64,000 nt of DNA from Mesobacillus selenatarsenatis SF-1 (GCF_000813125.1 NZ_BASE01000054.1:81383-145382); one strand, 5' to 3'. Positions 27,967-37,325 are shown, numbered from the stretch's first letter. Numbers and translations are program-made. The notes: generated by a model from the sequence alone, not told the origin.

Positions 27967-29553
27967 ATGGAGAACACAATTTTTTCATTGCTGCCGCCAT
28001 TAGTGGCAATCTTAATGGTAGTGATCACAAGGCGAGTGCTATTGTCTTTGGGGACAGGCATCATCGCAGCGGCTTTTTTGCTCGCTGAATTTAATATCGC
28101 AGAAACATTTGCTATTATGTGGGACGCGATCAAGGGGATTGTCGTCGCAGATGGCGAACTGAACACATATAGCTTGTACATCATCCTATTCTTATTATTA
28201 TTGGGTACAATCACAGCGTTCATTTCCATTTCAGGCGGAAGCCGTGCGTTTGGCGAATGGGCGATGAAGCGTGTGAAAACAAGAGTCGGAGCACAGCTTG
28301 TCGGCGCATTTTTAGGAGTTATTATTTTCATTGATGATTATTTCAATGCTTTGGCAGTCGGGCAAATTACACGCCCAATCACAGACCGCCAGAAGGTTTC
28401 GCGTGCAAAGCTTGCTTACTTGATTGACTCTACTTCTGCACCTGTCTGTGTTATCTCACCGATTTCGAGCTGGGGTGCTTACATTATTGCGTTGATTGGT
28501 ACGATCCTCGCTGCTCATGGAGTTAGCGAATATACGGCATTTTCAGCGTTCATGCAAATGGCGCCAATGAACTTTTACGCACTTGCAGCATTAGCTATGG
28601 TCTTTATCGTAGCGCTAAGAAATATTGAAATTGGACCTATGAAAAAGCATGAAGAACGTGCAATCACTGAAGGAATCGTCGTTCCACAGGACAAGCCTGT
28701 ACCGGGCGAACTGAAGGATGACCTTCCTACAAGCACAAAAGGGACAGTTGGAGACCTTGTATGGCCGATTGTAGCCCTTGTCGCTGGAACGGTAGGCATG
28801 ATGCTTTGGACTGGAGCAAGCGCTGTGGAAGGCAATGTTACCATCTTAGCGATTTTCGAAAACACAGATGTAACGAAGTCTCTTGTTACTGGCGGATTGC
28901 TGGGCCTAGCTGTTGCACTGCTTCTGTTTGTAAGGCAGGCAGTAGTGTTAAAAGGCGTCAATGCCAATGTTTTTGGCAAAGGAATGGTTGAGGGCATTAA
29001 GTCAATGCTCCCGGCTATTTATATCCTGGTCTTCGCATGGGTCATTGTTGATTTGATTGGAAGACTTGAAACTGGCAAGTATCTTGCTGGCATTGTTGAA
29101 AGCTCTAATATTAATATCTCATTCCTGCCGTTCCTGCTATTCCTCGTAGCTGGAATCATGGCTTTCTCAACAGGAACTTCATGGGGGTCATTCGGCATCC
29201 TGCTTCCAATTGCCGGAGACATCGCTGCTGCAGCTGATATCACGCTCATGCTGCCAGCATTAGCAGCTGTATTGGCGGGCGCGGTTTTTGGTGACCACTG
29301 TTCACCAATTTCCGATACGACGATCCTATCTTCAACAGGGGCTGGCTCACACCACTTAGACCATGTCATGACCCAGCTGCCATACGCTTTGATTTCTGCT
29401 GCGATTGCATCTGTTGGATTTCTGATCCTTGGTTTCACTGGCAGCACTTTAGGAGCACTTGCGGTTGTGGCAATCTTGCTTGTTGCCTTTGCTTTTATTT
29501 TTGGAAGCAAGACAACCCAGGAAGAAGTGTTAAAAGAAAATCTTGCAGAATAA
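27967..29553 (+). CDS. NhaC-family transporter under L-box control (probable lysine transporter, LysW-like)
   Basis: A 528-residue polytopic membrane protein of the NhaC ion-transporter superfamily. Family landmarks are IFIDDYFNALAVGQI near residue 120, SAPVCVISPISSWGAY, GTSWGSFGILLP and VFGDHCSPISDTTILSS near residue 440. By homology alone it would be called a Na+/H+ antiporter. The lysine riboswitch directly upstream, with nothing else in the transcript, points to lysine uptake; lysine-riboswitch-linked NhaC proteins were predicted as LysW in comparative work. Ribosome binding site AAGGAGGAG. Terminator follows. Confidence 0.88.
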   Translation: MENTIFSLLPPLVAILMVVITRRVLLSLGTGIIAAAFLLAEFNIAETFAIMWDAIKGIVVADGELNTYSLYIILFLLLLGTITAFISISGGSRAFGEWAMKRVKTRVGAQLVGAFLGVIIFIDDYFNALAVGQITRPITDRQKVSRAKLAYLIDSTSAPVCVISPISSWGAYIIALIGTILAAHGVSEYTAFSAFMQMAPMNFYALAALAMVFIVALRNIEIGPMKKHEERAITEGIVVPQDKPVPGELKDDLPTSTKGTVGDLVWPIVALVAGTVGMMLWTGASAVEGNVTILAIFENTDVTKSLVTGGLLGLAVALLLFVRQAVVLKGVNANVFGKGMVEGIKSMLPAIYILVFAWVIVDLIGRLETGKYLAGIVESSNINISFLPFLLFLVAGIMAFSTGTSWGSFGILLPIAGDIAAAADITLMLPALAAVLAGAVFGDHCSPISDTTILSSTGAGSHHLDHVMTQLPYALISAAIASVGFLILGFTGSTLGALAVVAILLVAFAFIFGSKTTQEEVLKENLAE

Positions 29554-29559
29554 TGTTAA

Positions 29560-29588
29560 GGCTGTCTGACTTTCAGACAGCTTTTTTC
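29560..29588 (+). terminator. Terminator after the NhaC-type gene
   Basis: GCTGTCTGA, loop CTT, TCAGACAGC, then TTTTTT. Confidence 0.9.
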
Positions 29589-29689
29589 ATATTTTTTAAA
29601 AAGTGGGAATAGAATCCTAATTAATAGGGTGTTTTGGTATAGTTGGGAAAATATTTTACGAAAAATTTTATTATGACCTAAATAATATT

Positions 29690-29718
29690 TTGACAAGCAA
29701 TTAAAAACTAGCTATACT
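29690..29718 (+). promoter_or_regulatory. Strong SigA promoter of the NSS transporter gene
   Basis: TTGACA, 17-bp spacer, TATACT, close to consensus. The leader to the ATG is about 80 nt and contains a weak TTCTAAT/ATTAGAA pair. Confidence 0.85.
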
Positions 29719-29802
29719 ATTCCTAGACTAAATAATCTGAAAATATAAAACTTTCTAATTATCAACATTTTCCAGGTGATTAGAAGGCGAGGGGGATTAA
29801 AA

Positions 29803-31314
29803 ATGGAAAATCGTCCACAGTGGGGAACGAGGGCAGGATTCATTCTTGCCGCAGTAGGATCGGCAGTCGGGTTGGGAAATATTTGGCGCTTCCCGGGAGT
29901 AGCATATGAGAATGGCGGGGGAGCATTCTTCTTCCCATACCTATTCGCACTCTTGACAGCAGGTATTCCAATTTTGATATTGGAATTTACAATCGGTCAC
30001 AAGTATCGTGGTTCTGCACCATTAAGTTACTTTAGAATGCGTAAAGGTGCTGAATGGATTGGCTGGTGGCAGCTTGCCGTTTCCTTTGTCATTTCAACTT
30101 ATTATGCAGTCATCATCGCATGGGCAATGTCTTACGCTTATTTCTCACTAAGCAAGCAGTGGGGAGATGACCCGCTATCATTCCTTGTAGGTGATTATCT
30201 AAAGGTGGTTGACGCTGGTCAAGTCGGAAGTATCGTACCTGGTGTATTCCTTCCATTGGTCATTGTATGGGTCATCACTCTTGGTATTTTGTTCAAGGGA
30301 GTCAAGAAAGGTATTGAAGTTGCGAACAAGATTTTTATTCCTGCACTTGTTATTTTATTCATGGTTATCGTTGTTCGCGCATTGACTCTTGATGGAGCTG
30401 TTGATGGTATCAATGCATTCTTCAAGCCAGACTGGAGCCAGATCTTTAATGGTAAAGTATGGGTTGCGGCTTATGGACAGATTTTCTTCAGTTTATCCAT
30501 TGCTTTTGCAATCATGATCACTTATTCAAGTTATCTTCCAAAGAAATCTGACATTACAAACAACGCATTCATTACAGCATTTGCTAACTCTTCCTTTGAG
30601 TTGCTGGCTGGTATCGGGGTATTCGCAGCATTGGGCTTCATGGCAATGCAGTCGGGTCAACCAATCGACCAAGTAGTAAGCAAAGGTGTAATCCTTGCAT
30701 TCGCGGTATTCCCGCAGATCATTAATGAGTTACCGGCATTCAGTGCAGCGTTCGGAGTATTGTTCTTCGTCAGCTTGACACTGGCGGGATTGTCTTCATT
30801 AATTTCAATCGTTGAGACTTATGTTGCTGGTGTGCAGGATAAATTCAATGTTTCTCGTACAAAAGCTGTTGCAATCGGCGGCGGTCTATCTGCTTTGATT
30901 TCTGTCCTGTTTGCAACTCAGGGTGGTTTGAACTTCCTTGACTCAGCGGATGCATTCATCAATAACTATGGTGTTGCTCTTGCTGGTCTGGTAGAAGTAG
31001 TCTTCATTGTATGGGTAGCAAAGGAACTGAAAAGCTTGCAAAGCCATGCTGATGCCATCTCGGATATTCGCCTTGGAAGCTGGTGGGTCATTTCCTTGAA
31101 ATATATCACACCAATCGTTTTGGGTATCATGATGGTCATGAATATCATGACAGATATTAAAACAAGCTACGGCGGCTACCCAGTGCTGTTTAACGTTTAC
31201 TCTGGCTGGCTAGTTGCAATCGGTGCGATCGTTGCCGGATTTGTCTTTGCCAATGCAAAGAAATGGGATAAAGCGCTATACGAAATTCCAGAAGATAAGG
31301 GGGTTTCAAAATAA
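29803..31314 (+). CDS. Sodium-dependent transporter, NSS (SNF) family
   Basis: A 503-residue LeuT-fold carrier. Helix 1 has the family signature WGTRAGFILAAVGSAVGLGN followed by IWRFPGVAYENGGGAFF, the Na+/substrate site. The remaining helices fit a 12-helix LeuT-fold protein. It imports an amino acid or related solute with Na+; the substrate cannot be told. ATG 29803 follows GAGGGGGA. The next gene, overlapping the stop by one base, is a MetS-type small subunit, so by analogy with corynebacterial MetPS methionine uptake is one option. Confidence 0.92.
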   Translation: MENRPQWGTRAGFILAAVGSAVGLGNIWRFPGVAYENGGGAFFFPYLFALLTAGIPILILEFTIGHKYRGSAPLSYFRMRKGAEWIGWWQLAVSFVISTYYAVIIAWAMSYAYFSLSKQWGDDPLSFLVGDYLKVVDAGQVGSIVPGVFLPLVIVWVITLGILFKGVKKGIEVANKIFIPALVILFMVIVVRALTLDGAVDGINAFFKPDWSQIFNGKVWVAAYGQIFFSLSIAFAIMITYSSYLPKKSDITNNAFITAFANSSFELLAGIGVFAALGFMAMQSGQPIDQVVSKGVILAFAVFPQIINELPAFSAAFGVLFFVSLTLAGLSSLISIVETYVAGVQDKFNVSRTKAVAIGGGLSALISVLFATQGGLNFLDSADAFINNYGVALAGLVEVVFIVWVAKELKSLQSHADAISDIRLGSWWVISLKYITPIVLGIMMVMNIMTDIKTSYGGYPVLFNVYSGWLVAIGAIVAGFVFANAKKWDKALYEIPEDKGVSK

Positions 31315-31415
31315 TGGATCTTAGTGCATTAGTAATGATGGTTGTAGGTATGGTAATTATCTGGGGAGGACTTGCAGCGAGTGTCATTCACGCGGTAAGG
31401 AAAGCTCGTTCATAA
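31314..31415 (+). CDS. MetS-family NSS transporter small subunit (33 aa)
   Basis: The ATG overlaps the TAA of the transporter gene (TAATG). The product is a single membrane helix, MDLSALVMMVVGMVIIWGG, followed by HAVRKARS, a short positive tail. This is the layout of the MetS-type small subunits required by some NSS carriers. Translational coupling implies equal supply. Confidence 0.85.
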   Translation: MDLSALVMMVVGMVIIWGGLAASVIHAVRKARS

Positions 31416-31420
31416 AATGG

Positions 31421-31450
31421 GAAGGCCAACCGGAATGGTTGGCCTTTTTG
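31421..31450 (+). terminator. Terminator after the NSS/MetS pair
   Basis: AGGCCAACC, loop GGAAT, GGTTGGCCT, then TTTTG. The minus-strand lytH ends 7 bp away, so it may also serve that gene. Confidence 0.85.
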
Positions 31451-31455
31451 TTTAC

Positions 31456-32451
31456 TTATTTCTTCAGCCTTGCTCTTTCCTGCCTGGCCCACATTTTCAG
31501 ATGTGGATATGGATCAAATGACCATTCAGTGTAGCCGTTGTCCTTATACATACCGTAATGCAGATGAGGAGGGAATTTACCGCTTGTTCCTGGAGGCCCA
31601 TACCCCGAGCTGCCGACACCGCCAATCACAGTTCCTGGCTCGACTATCTGCCCTACCTTAAGGTCTTTCGCGAAGCCGCTCAAATGGGCGAAATAATGGT
31701 AAGTATTATTGATATCTCGAATTCCGACACGCCATCCGCCATACTTGTTCCAGCCCTTCATTTCAACGATTCCATATCCTGTCGCGCGTACAGGGACACC
31801 ATAACCAGCAAAAATATCTGTTCCTTCATGAATCCGCCTGCCGCCCCAGCCACGGGCGTCGCCCCATGTATTGTTATAACTGTGGTTGCTCCTTAGTGGC
31901 ATAGGAAAGACATGAGTATCAAGGTCTAAACGCCCAAAGTGCTTGTAAATCATCGCTTTGCCAATGATAATCCCAACAGTTTTATCGCGCTTATAATAGT
32001 TCCACAGCCCAATTTTCAAGTTCTCATGATCGGTTCCATATGAAAGCAAGTATTGTGCAAAAGCCTGGAGTACATCTTCATCATCCTTTAAACTTGCTTT
32101 GCCATCACCGTTTCCGTCGAAACCAATTCCATTGAAAAATTGAATGGAAACGGGATTATTATCTTCAAGATTAGGGTTCAAGAGCCCTGCCCATTCTTCC
32201 GGTTTGAAATAAACCCCAGCAACTCCTTCTGCCTTGGGCAAATCTTTTCTTGCCTGGCGGACATTTCGCTCATATTGGTCCACCGCGGCAATATAATACC
32301 AGGGGATCTGGGTAACAGCTTCTACTTTGGTATAGAGTTCCATCCTTTTTTTATAAACATCTTCTTGATCCTGCTCAGCTGCAGTTGCTTTATCCATGAA
32401 CAGGCAAGGGGATAGTAAAAAAAGAACGATAACTGCTTTAAGGAATTTCAC
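31456..32451 (-). CDS. lytH: Sporulation L-Ala-D-Glu endopeptidase LytH (M23 metallopeptidase)
   Basis: A 331-residue secreted peptidoglycan hydrolase. A signal peptide (AVIVLFLLSPCLFMDKATA) is followed by a helical domain and a C-terminal LytM/M23 domain with zinc motifs RRIHEGTDIFA near residue 208 and PPHLHYGMY near residue 297. In B. subtilis LytH (YunA) trims peptide side chains in spore cortex to single L-alanine. The start is GTG behind AAGGGAGGA. It lies between yunB and lipA, as in B. subtilis. Confidence 0.92.
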   Translation of the reverse strand: MKFLKAVIVLFLLSPCLFMDKATAAEQDQEDVYKKRMELYTKVEAVTQIPWYYIAAVDQYERNVRQARKDLPKAEGVAGVYFKPEEWAGLLNPNLEDNNPVSIQFFNGIGFDGNGDGKASLKDDEDVLQAFAQYLLSYGTDHENLKIGLWNYYKRDKTVGIIIGKAMIYKHFGRLDLDTHVFPMPLRSNHSYNNTWGDARGWGGRRIHEGTDIFAGYGVPVRATGYGIVEMKGWNKYGGWRVGIRDINNTYHYFAHLSGFAKDLKVGQIVEPGTVIGGVGSSGYGPPGTSGKFPPHLHYGMYKDNGYTEWSFDPYPHLKMWARQERARLKK

Positions 32452-32709
32452 CGTAATCCTCCCTTCATGATCTAGCTCCTTTAATTTCCAGCGTTAACGC
32501 TTCATTTTGGAAATAGCAAGCGTCTCCGCTTTTCTTGTTATAGTTTGCGATGATGAGGATTTTTCATAAATATCAAATAATGGTAATCGCAAGGTTATCG
32601 TACTTGTCGATAGTTTTTCATTGTGTTAAAGTGACATCAGAAGCTGTATACCGGCCTTGATTTTTACATGGTGTTCTTGATGTAATGCAGCAGGAATGGA
32701 GTGAAAATA
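32452..32709. other. lytH-lipA divergent intergenic region
   Basis: It holds divergent promoters, not resolved by eye. Near 32490 the palindrome AGCGTTAACGCT is followed by GCAAGCGTCTCCGCTTTTCTTG, which resembles the right end of the palindromic repeat family and may be a decayed copy. Confidence 0.4.
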
Positions 32710-33624
32710 ATGAGCAAAAAAGAGGTACAGAGAAAGCCTGATTGGCTGAAAATAAAGTTAAATACGAATGAAAACTATACAGGCCTAAAAAAGATGATGC
32801 GCGAGAAAAATCTACATACTGTATGTGAAGAAGCAAAATGCCCGAACATCCACGAGTGCTGGGCAGTTAGAAGGACCGCGACCTTCATGATTCTTGGGGA
32901 TGTATGTACACGTGCATGCCGTTTTTGTGCTGTAAAAACTGGCCTTCCAACTGAGCTTGACTGGCAGGAGCCAGAAAGAGTGGCGGATTCAGTTACACTT
33001 ATGAACCTTAAGCATGTCGTAGTAACTGCCGTTGCCCGCGATGACCTGAAGGATGGGGGAGCAGCAGTTTTTGCCGAGACGGTCAGAGCGATTCGCAAGA
33101 AAAATCCATTTACCTCAATTGAAGTATTGCCTTCAGATATGGGCGGAGTTGAGGAAAACCTGAAAACTCTAATGGATGCACGTCCAGATATCCTGAACCA
33201 CAACATCGAAACGGTTAGAAGCTTGACGCCAAGAATCCGTGCACGTGCAACTTATGAGCGTTCACTTGAGTTCCTGCGCCGCGCTAAAGAAATGCAGCCT
33301 GATATTCCGACGAAATCCAGCATCATGGTTGGCTTAGGCGAAACGAAAGAAGAATTAATTGAAGCGATGGATGATTTGCGTGCCAACAATGTGGACATTC
33401 TTACGCTTGGTCAATACCTGCAGCCTTCCAAGAAGCATCTTGAGGTTCAAAAATACTATCATCCGGACGAATTTGCCGAGCTAAGGGAAATCGCGATTGA
33501 AAAAGGCTTTAGCCATTGCGAAGCAGGCCCACTTGTACGTTCATCGTATCATGCGGATGAGCAGGTTAATTCAGCTGCAAAACATAGACAGCAGCTTGCA
33601 GAGCAGGAAGCTCAACAGGCGTAA
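32710..33624 (+). CDS. lipA: Lipoyl synthase
   Basis: A radical-SAM enzyme that inserts two sulfur atoms into protein-bound octanoyl groups. It has both Fe-S sites: [12 protein letters not shown] (auxiliary cluster, near residue 40) and [10 protein letters not shown] (CxxxCxxC radical-SAM cluster, near residue 71), plus the C-terminal RSSYHAD segment with the cluster-ligand serine. The length is 304 residues. ATG 32710 follows GGAG at 8 bases. Works with octanoyl-GcvH, whose gene is at 6449. Confidence 0.97.
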   Translation: MSKKEVQRKPDWLKIKLNTNENYTGLKKMMREKNLHTVCEEAKCPNIHECWAVRRTATFMILGDVCTRACRFCAVKTGLPTELDWQEPERVADSVTLMNLKHVVVTAVARDDLKDGGAAVFAETVRAIRKKNPFTSIEVLPSDMGGVEENLKTLMDARPDILNHNIETVRSLTPRIRARATYERSLEFLRRAKEMQPDIPTKSSIMVGLGETKEELIEAMDDLRANNVDILTLGQYLQPSKKHLEVQKYYHPDEFAELREIAIEKGFSHCEAGPLVRSSYHADEQVNSAAKHRQQLAEQEAQQA

Positions 33625-33663
33625 TTTAGAGTGCGTATAGACACTATAAAATGTTATCTTTTT

Positions 33664-33703
33664 AAAAAAGAGTTCAGCATACACCACATGCTGAACTCTT
33701 TTC
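33664..33703. terminator. Bidirectional terminator between lipA and yutC
   Basis: AAAAGAGTTCAGCAT and ATGCTGAACTCTTTT form a perfect 15-bp stem; the A run on one side and T run on the other serve both convergent genes. Confidence 0.9.
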
Positions 33704-33704
33704 A

Positions 33705-34403
33705 TTATTTACCTTGTTTCATCTGTCTTGAAATATCGTCTTTGTCCGTTTCTTCATTCAATTCGCCCTCTGCTTCACCATTGGCATTTTCACCTGAGGT
33801 CATATCACGACCTTGAGGAGACTTAAGCATTTGTTTGACGACGCCATCGACCAATTCGTCCACATCGCGGCTATCTGTATCGAGTGAGGCAAAGTTCTCG
33901 ACTTCATTGCGCAGGTTTGTATCATCTGATACGTACACGTGGAACCAGCGTGGTACAACTGACATTGCCATTCGCTTCACCTGGTCCGCAGTCTGGTCGC
34001 GGTTTTCCGAGTCTGTTTCGTATACGATCAAGACTTCTTCGTCGGTTACAAGTGTCGACACATCATCTACATTCTGTGCCATTAAACTAAACCTGCTGAT
34101 CATTTCTGCAATTTGCTCGCGGTCGATTGCCTGGTACGCATTCTCCATATCATCGGCGCCCATTACACCTGTTTTTTGATGGCGCACATAACCAAAATCC
34201 TCGCTTTTATCATTGAACCCTTTTCTGCCATCCTCATTGTATAATTCTGGACGCTGGTCATTGGCATTCAATGTATTCCCGCTTTGCTGGTAAATTCCAG
34301 CTCCGCCATCCCGGCCGGCTGGTGAGGCGTTATCGTCTCCGCCTGCACATCCCGTCATAGCCACTGTTCCGCAAATGCCAAGAGCCATTATTGCTTTTTT
34401 CAA
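33705..34403 (-). CDS. yutC: YhcN/YlaJ-family sporulation lipoprotein (YutC)
   Basis: A 232-residue lipoprotein. The signal MKKAIMALGICGTVAM ends at the lipobox MTGC. The body contains the YhcN/YlaJ-like region with EVLIVYETDSENRDQTADQVK, AMSVVPRWFHVYVSDD, and an acidic hydrophilic tail. Members are lipoproteins of forespore or spore membranes; YutC is encoded next to lipA in B. subtilis. The exact role is unknown. Confidence 0.88.
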   Translation of the reverse strand: MKKAIMALGICGTVAMTGCAGGDDNASPAGRDGGAGIYQQSGNTLNANDQRPELYNEDGRKGFNDKSEDFGYVRHQKTGVMGADDMENAYQAIDREQIAEMISRFSLMAQNVDDVSTLVTDEEVLIVYETDSENRDQTADQVKRMAMSVVPRWFHVYVSDDTNLRNEVENFASLDTDSRDVDELVDGVVKQMLKSPQGRDMTSGENANGEAEGELNEETDKDDISRQMKQGK

Positions 34404-34561
34404 TTAAAACACCCCCTAATCATTAGAATGGCTCTGAAATTATTTTTTTTGCTTAGTAATTGATGGGGAATAAGTTATAATTAAGAAAAGTGCAAGGTTC
34501 CATCCTTGCCATTGGACAGAGAACAATCCAGATCGTTACGGAAAAAGAGGTGGACCTACCG

Positions 34562-34843
34562 ATGATTTGCATCAATAATTTATGTTATGAAATAGTGGAC
34601 GAAAGCAGGGATGGCTTTAATGAAGAAGCCTTTCGCGCCAGATACAGTGAAATCTTAACGAAATATGACTATATTGTTGGCGACTGGGGATATGGACAAC
34701 TCCGTTTAAGAGGCTTTTTCGATGATCAAAACCAGAAGTCAACTTTCGATACGAAAATCAGTACTGTCAGCGAGTACTTATATGAGTATTGCAATTTTGG
34801 CTGTGCTTATTTTGTCGCCAAGAAGGTCGCGAAACAAGGATAG
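34562..34843 (+). CDS. yutD: YutD family protein (DUF1027)
   Basis: A 93-residue cytosolic protein with the family core YDYIVGDWGYGQLRLRGFF and YEYCNFGCAYF. Function unknown; widely conserved in Firmicutes. The ATG at 34562 follows AGAGGTGG with good spacing and gives the usual short N-terminus; the frame is open from 34490 but that part lacks a ribosome binding site. Confidence 0.88.
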   Translation: MICINNLCYEIVDESRDGFNEEAFRARYSEILTKYDYIVGDWGYGQLRLRGFFDDQNQKSTFDTKISTVSEYLYEYCNFGCAYFVAKKVAKQG

Positions 34844-34850
34844 TATGATA

Positions 34851-34901
34851 AAAAAGCCCCGGATTGTGGACTGTATTCAGTCCAATTCGGGGCTTTTTTT
34901 A
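34851..34901 (+). terminator. Terminator after yutD
   Basis: A long stem: AAAGCCCCGGATT with AATTCGGGGCTTT and an inner GGACTG/CAGTCC, then TTTT. Confidence 0.9.
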
Positions 34902-35003
34902 TTTCATTGGATGGTGATTTGTAAGGGTTGGATTCTGAAAGTTTCAGCAGTAGAAGAGGCACAATTTTCCTATAAGAACTTAAAATCTGCACTGAATCCA
35001 GAC

Positions 35004-35038
35004 ATAAAAAAACGCCCCAATAACCAGCATTGGAGCAT
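35004..35038 (-). terminator. Terminator of the minus-strand gene at 35051
   Basis: Read on the minus strand: GCTCCAAT, loop GCTGGTT, ATTGGGGC, G, TTTTTTT. Confidence 0.88.
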
Positions 35039-35050
35039 ATCAAGGTACTA

Positions 35051-35338
35051 CTATAAATCACTATACGGCGGCTGTTCGCTTTCATTCGGGTCATCATGGG
35101 TTGGGTGGGCACCCGCTTCTTTACGCGGTGTTCCTTGATGAAGGGACTTGAACTCGTAGTTGAAGTTGCTGTAGCTCCGCTGTCCCTCACGCCAAGGAGT
35201 GCTTTTGCCTTCTACGGGCTCGTCCTTCCGGAACGGGGACCCATATGCGCCCTCTGGAAAGTCTTCGGCCGTTATATAGTTGCGTTGTTTTTCAACATTC
35301 GAAAAATCAGAGTACTTTTCACTGTCTTCCTTGCTCAT
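35051..35338 (-). CDS. Small hydrophilic protein of unknown function
   Basis: A 95-residue, very polar protein rich in Glu, Ser, Pro and aromatic residues, e.g. YITAEDFPEGAYGSPFRKDE and GQRSYSNFNYEFKSLHQG. No membrane segment, signal or metal motif. The start is supported by AGAGGTGAG at 7 bases, and a clear terminator follows, so it is a real gene. It looks disordered. I do not recognise a named family, although Bacillus genomes contain similar small cytosolic proteins here. Confidence 0.75.
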   Translation of the reverse strand: MSKEDSEKYSDFSNVEKQRNYITAEDFPEGAYGSPFRKDEPVEGKSTPWREGQRSYSNFNYEFKSLHQGTPRKEAGAHPTHDDPNESEQPPYSDL

Positions 35339-35413
35339 GAACTCACCTCTTTGCTTGTTGTCCCCTTAGTATTTCTTTGGTAAGACAAATCAAACAAACA
35401 GTTCATTCCAGAT

Positions 35414-35680
35414 TTATAGGATCGGTTGCAGGAATGAGCGAAGTTCCTCCGCGTCTTCTTCAGATAGGTTGTAGGCAAATTCGAGATAACCTTCTTCAGC
35501 GAGGTCATCCTGGCCGAGGATGGCGAAGCGGCTTCCCTGGATATCCATCACGATGCTCTTGCCGTAGTACCGCCCAGTCTGCATGATGGCAAGGTCAAAG
35601 CGCTGATTTTCACCAACAAAGCTTACATAACGCGTTTTTGTTTCTTCAGTTTCATCGTATAAAAAAAATTGTTCGGTCAT
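35414..35680 (-). CDS. DUF3055 family protein
   Basis: An 88-residue cytosolic protein beginning MTEQFFLYDETEETKTRYVS and containing GENQRFDLAIMQTGRYYGK, MDIQGSRFAILG and ending in a helix EDAEELRSFLQ. This fits DUF3055, a small Firmicutes family of unknown function. Ribosome binding site AAGGGGGA. It lies directly after glpX on the same strand, 27 bp away, and is probably co-transcribed. Confidence 0.8.
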   Translation of the reverse strand: MTEQFFLYDETEETKTRYVSFVGENQRFDLAIMQTGRYYGKSIVMDIQGSRFAILGQDDLAEEGYLEFAYNLSEEDAEELRSFLQPIL

Positions 35681-35707
35681 CGTGATCCCCCTTAGTATGT
35701 ATTGCTT

Positions 35708-36676
35708 CTAAACCATCACTAGGTGTGGCTTGTGTTCAAGATGATGGTGTGCTGTGATGTAACGGACCGTTTTGGTTTTGGAACGCATGACAATGGAGTG
35801 TGTTTCAACAAGATCTCCACCGAGGAAACGTACACCGTCGAGCAGTTCGCCGCTCGAAACACCAGTTGCGGCAAAAATCGCATCGTCTCCGGAAACAAGG
35901 TCATGTAGCATCAGCAATTGTCTCGGATCCTTCAAGCCCATTGCAATGCAACGCTCTTCTTCTTCCAGGGTTTGCGGTACAAGCCTTGCTTGCATATCAC
36001 CGCCAAGAGCCTTGAGGGCTGCAGCTGAAATGACCCCTTCAGGCGCACCGCCTGTCCCCACGAATAAGTCGACACCTGTATGGGGCAGAGCAGTCGCAAT
36101 CGAAGCACCTACGTCGCCGTCACCAAACAGTTTCACTCTGGCTCCTTTTTGCCTTACTCGCTCAATCAGATCATTGTGGCGGTCACGCTCCTGAATGATA
36201 ACAGTTAAATCCTGGATTCGTTTATTGTTGGCCTCTGCGACGATTTCAATCGTCTTTTCAATTGGGTCATCAAGACTTACTTTACCAGCGGCACTTTTAC
36301 CGACAGCGATTTTCTGCATGTACATATCAGGTGCATGGAGGAGAGTTCCTTTATCTGCGACCGCAATAACGGCCATTGCATTATTATGCCCCTTGGCGAC
36401 GATATTCGTCCCCTCCAGCGGGTCCACCGCAATATCCACTTTTGGACCCATCCTTGTGCCCAGCCTTTCTCCGATGTAAAGCATCGGAGCCTCATCCAAT
36501 TCCCCTTCTCCAATGACGACGATTCCATCCATATTGACTGAATCGAACATCTTGCGCATTGCAGTTGTGGCTGCATCATCCGCTTCATTTTTCTTGCCGC
36601 GGCCCAGCCACTGAGCAGATGCCAGTGCAGCAGCCTCCGTAACTCTGACGATCTCAAGTGCCAATTCGCGTTCCAA
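35708..36676 (-). CDS. glpX: Class II fructose-1,6-bisphosphatase GlpX
   Basis: The gluconeogenic phosphatase of the GlpX type, 322 residues. Metal and phosphate motifs are visible: [12 protein letters not shown] near residue 28, [14 protein letters not shown] near residue 53, VDPLEGTN near residue 82, and [20 protein letters not shown] near residue 185. TTG 36676 behind GGAGGAG is the likely start, because it gives [14 protein letters not shown] in line with known homologues. The frame is open to 36709, but those codons include the ribosome binding site. The homologue in B. subtilis is YwjI, encoded elsewhere. Confidence 0.93.
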   Translation of the reverse strand: MERELALEIVRVTEAAALASAQWLGRGKKNEADDAATTAMRKMFDSVNMDGIVVIGEGELDEAPMLYIGERLGTRMGPKVDIAVDPLEGTNIVAKGHNNAMAVIAVADKGTLLHAPDMYMQKIAVGKSAAGKVSLDDPIEKTIEIVAEANNKRIQDLTVIIQERDRHNDLIERVRQKGARVKLFGDGDVGASIATALPHTGVDLFVGTGGAPEGVISAAALKALGGDMQARLVPQTLEEEERCIAMGLKDPRQLLMLHDLVSGDDAIFAATGVSSGELLDGVRFLGGDLVETHSIVMRSKTKTVRYITAHHHLEHKPHLVMV

Positions 36677-36810
36677 ATGTTTCTCCTCCATTTTCGACAG
36701 CATTCTCACTCAACATCAATCTTACCAGAAAAACAATAATTTCTGAATTTTTCAGGGGATTTTTTGTATTTGAAAAAGGCGTGTGGAAGACTCAATGAGA
36801 TCGGAACGCC

Positions 36811-37325
36811 GAATTCAGACAGCTTTGGAGGGAGACGGGGAAAAGCTGTCTGAAGTAGCATCAAGTTCGGACAGGTTTGGTCGGGTAAGAGGAAAAGCTG
36901 TCCAAAGTAGCATCAAGTTCTGACAACTTTGGCCGGGTAAGAGGAAAAGCTGTCAGGAGAAGCGCCAAGTTCTGACAGGTTTGCTGGGGTAAGAGGAAAA
37001 GCTGTCAGAAGAAGCGCAATGTTCGAACGGCTTTGGTAGCGGAAGAGGAAAAGCTGTCAAAAGTAGGTCCAAGTTCGGACAGGTTTGATCGGGGAAGAGG
37101 AAAAGCTGTCAGAAGTAGCATCAAGTTCGGACAGCTTTGGTCGGGGAAGAGGAAAAGCTGTCAAGAAAACCTCGGAATCGTGACAGGTTTGAAGGGAAAT
37201 CAGGAAAAGCTGTCAAGAAAACCTCGGAATCATGACAGGTTTGAAGGAAAACCAGGAAAAGCTGTCAAGAAAACCCCGGAATCGTGACAGGTTTAAAGGC
37301 GAAGCAGGAAAAGGTGTCAAAATCC
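36811..37325. repeat. 52-bp tandem repeat array II (about 10 units)
   Basis: About ten head-to-tail units of 51-54 bp fill the space between glpX and the EAL gene. The typical unit is GTTCGGACAGGTTTGGTCGG, GGAAGAGGAAAAGCTGTCA, GAAGTAGCATCAA. In several units GACAGCTTT and AAAGCTGTC form a perfect 9-bp inverted repeat; others have one mismatch. The last three units (from about 37168) share a variant with AAACCTCGGAATC. An 84-codon open frame over part of it is a by-product. The 37326-37484 remainder is AT-rich promoter sequence. Confidence 0.94.

Noticed and set aside
36811..37325. CRISPR array or coding repeat protein (84-codon frame at 37033-37287)
   Set aside because: Units are degenerate throughout with no unique spacers; the open frame follows from the repeat having few stops and has no ribosome binding site.
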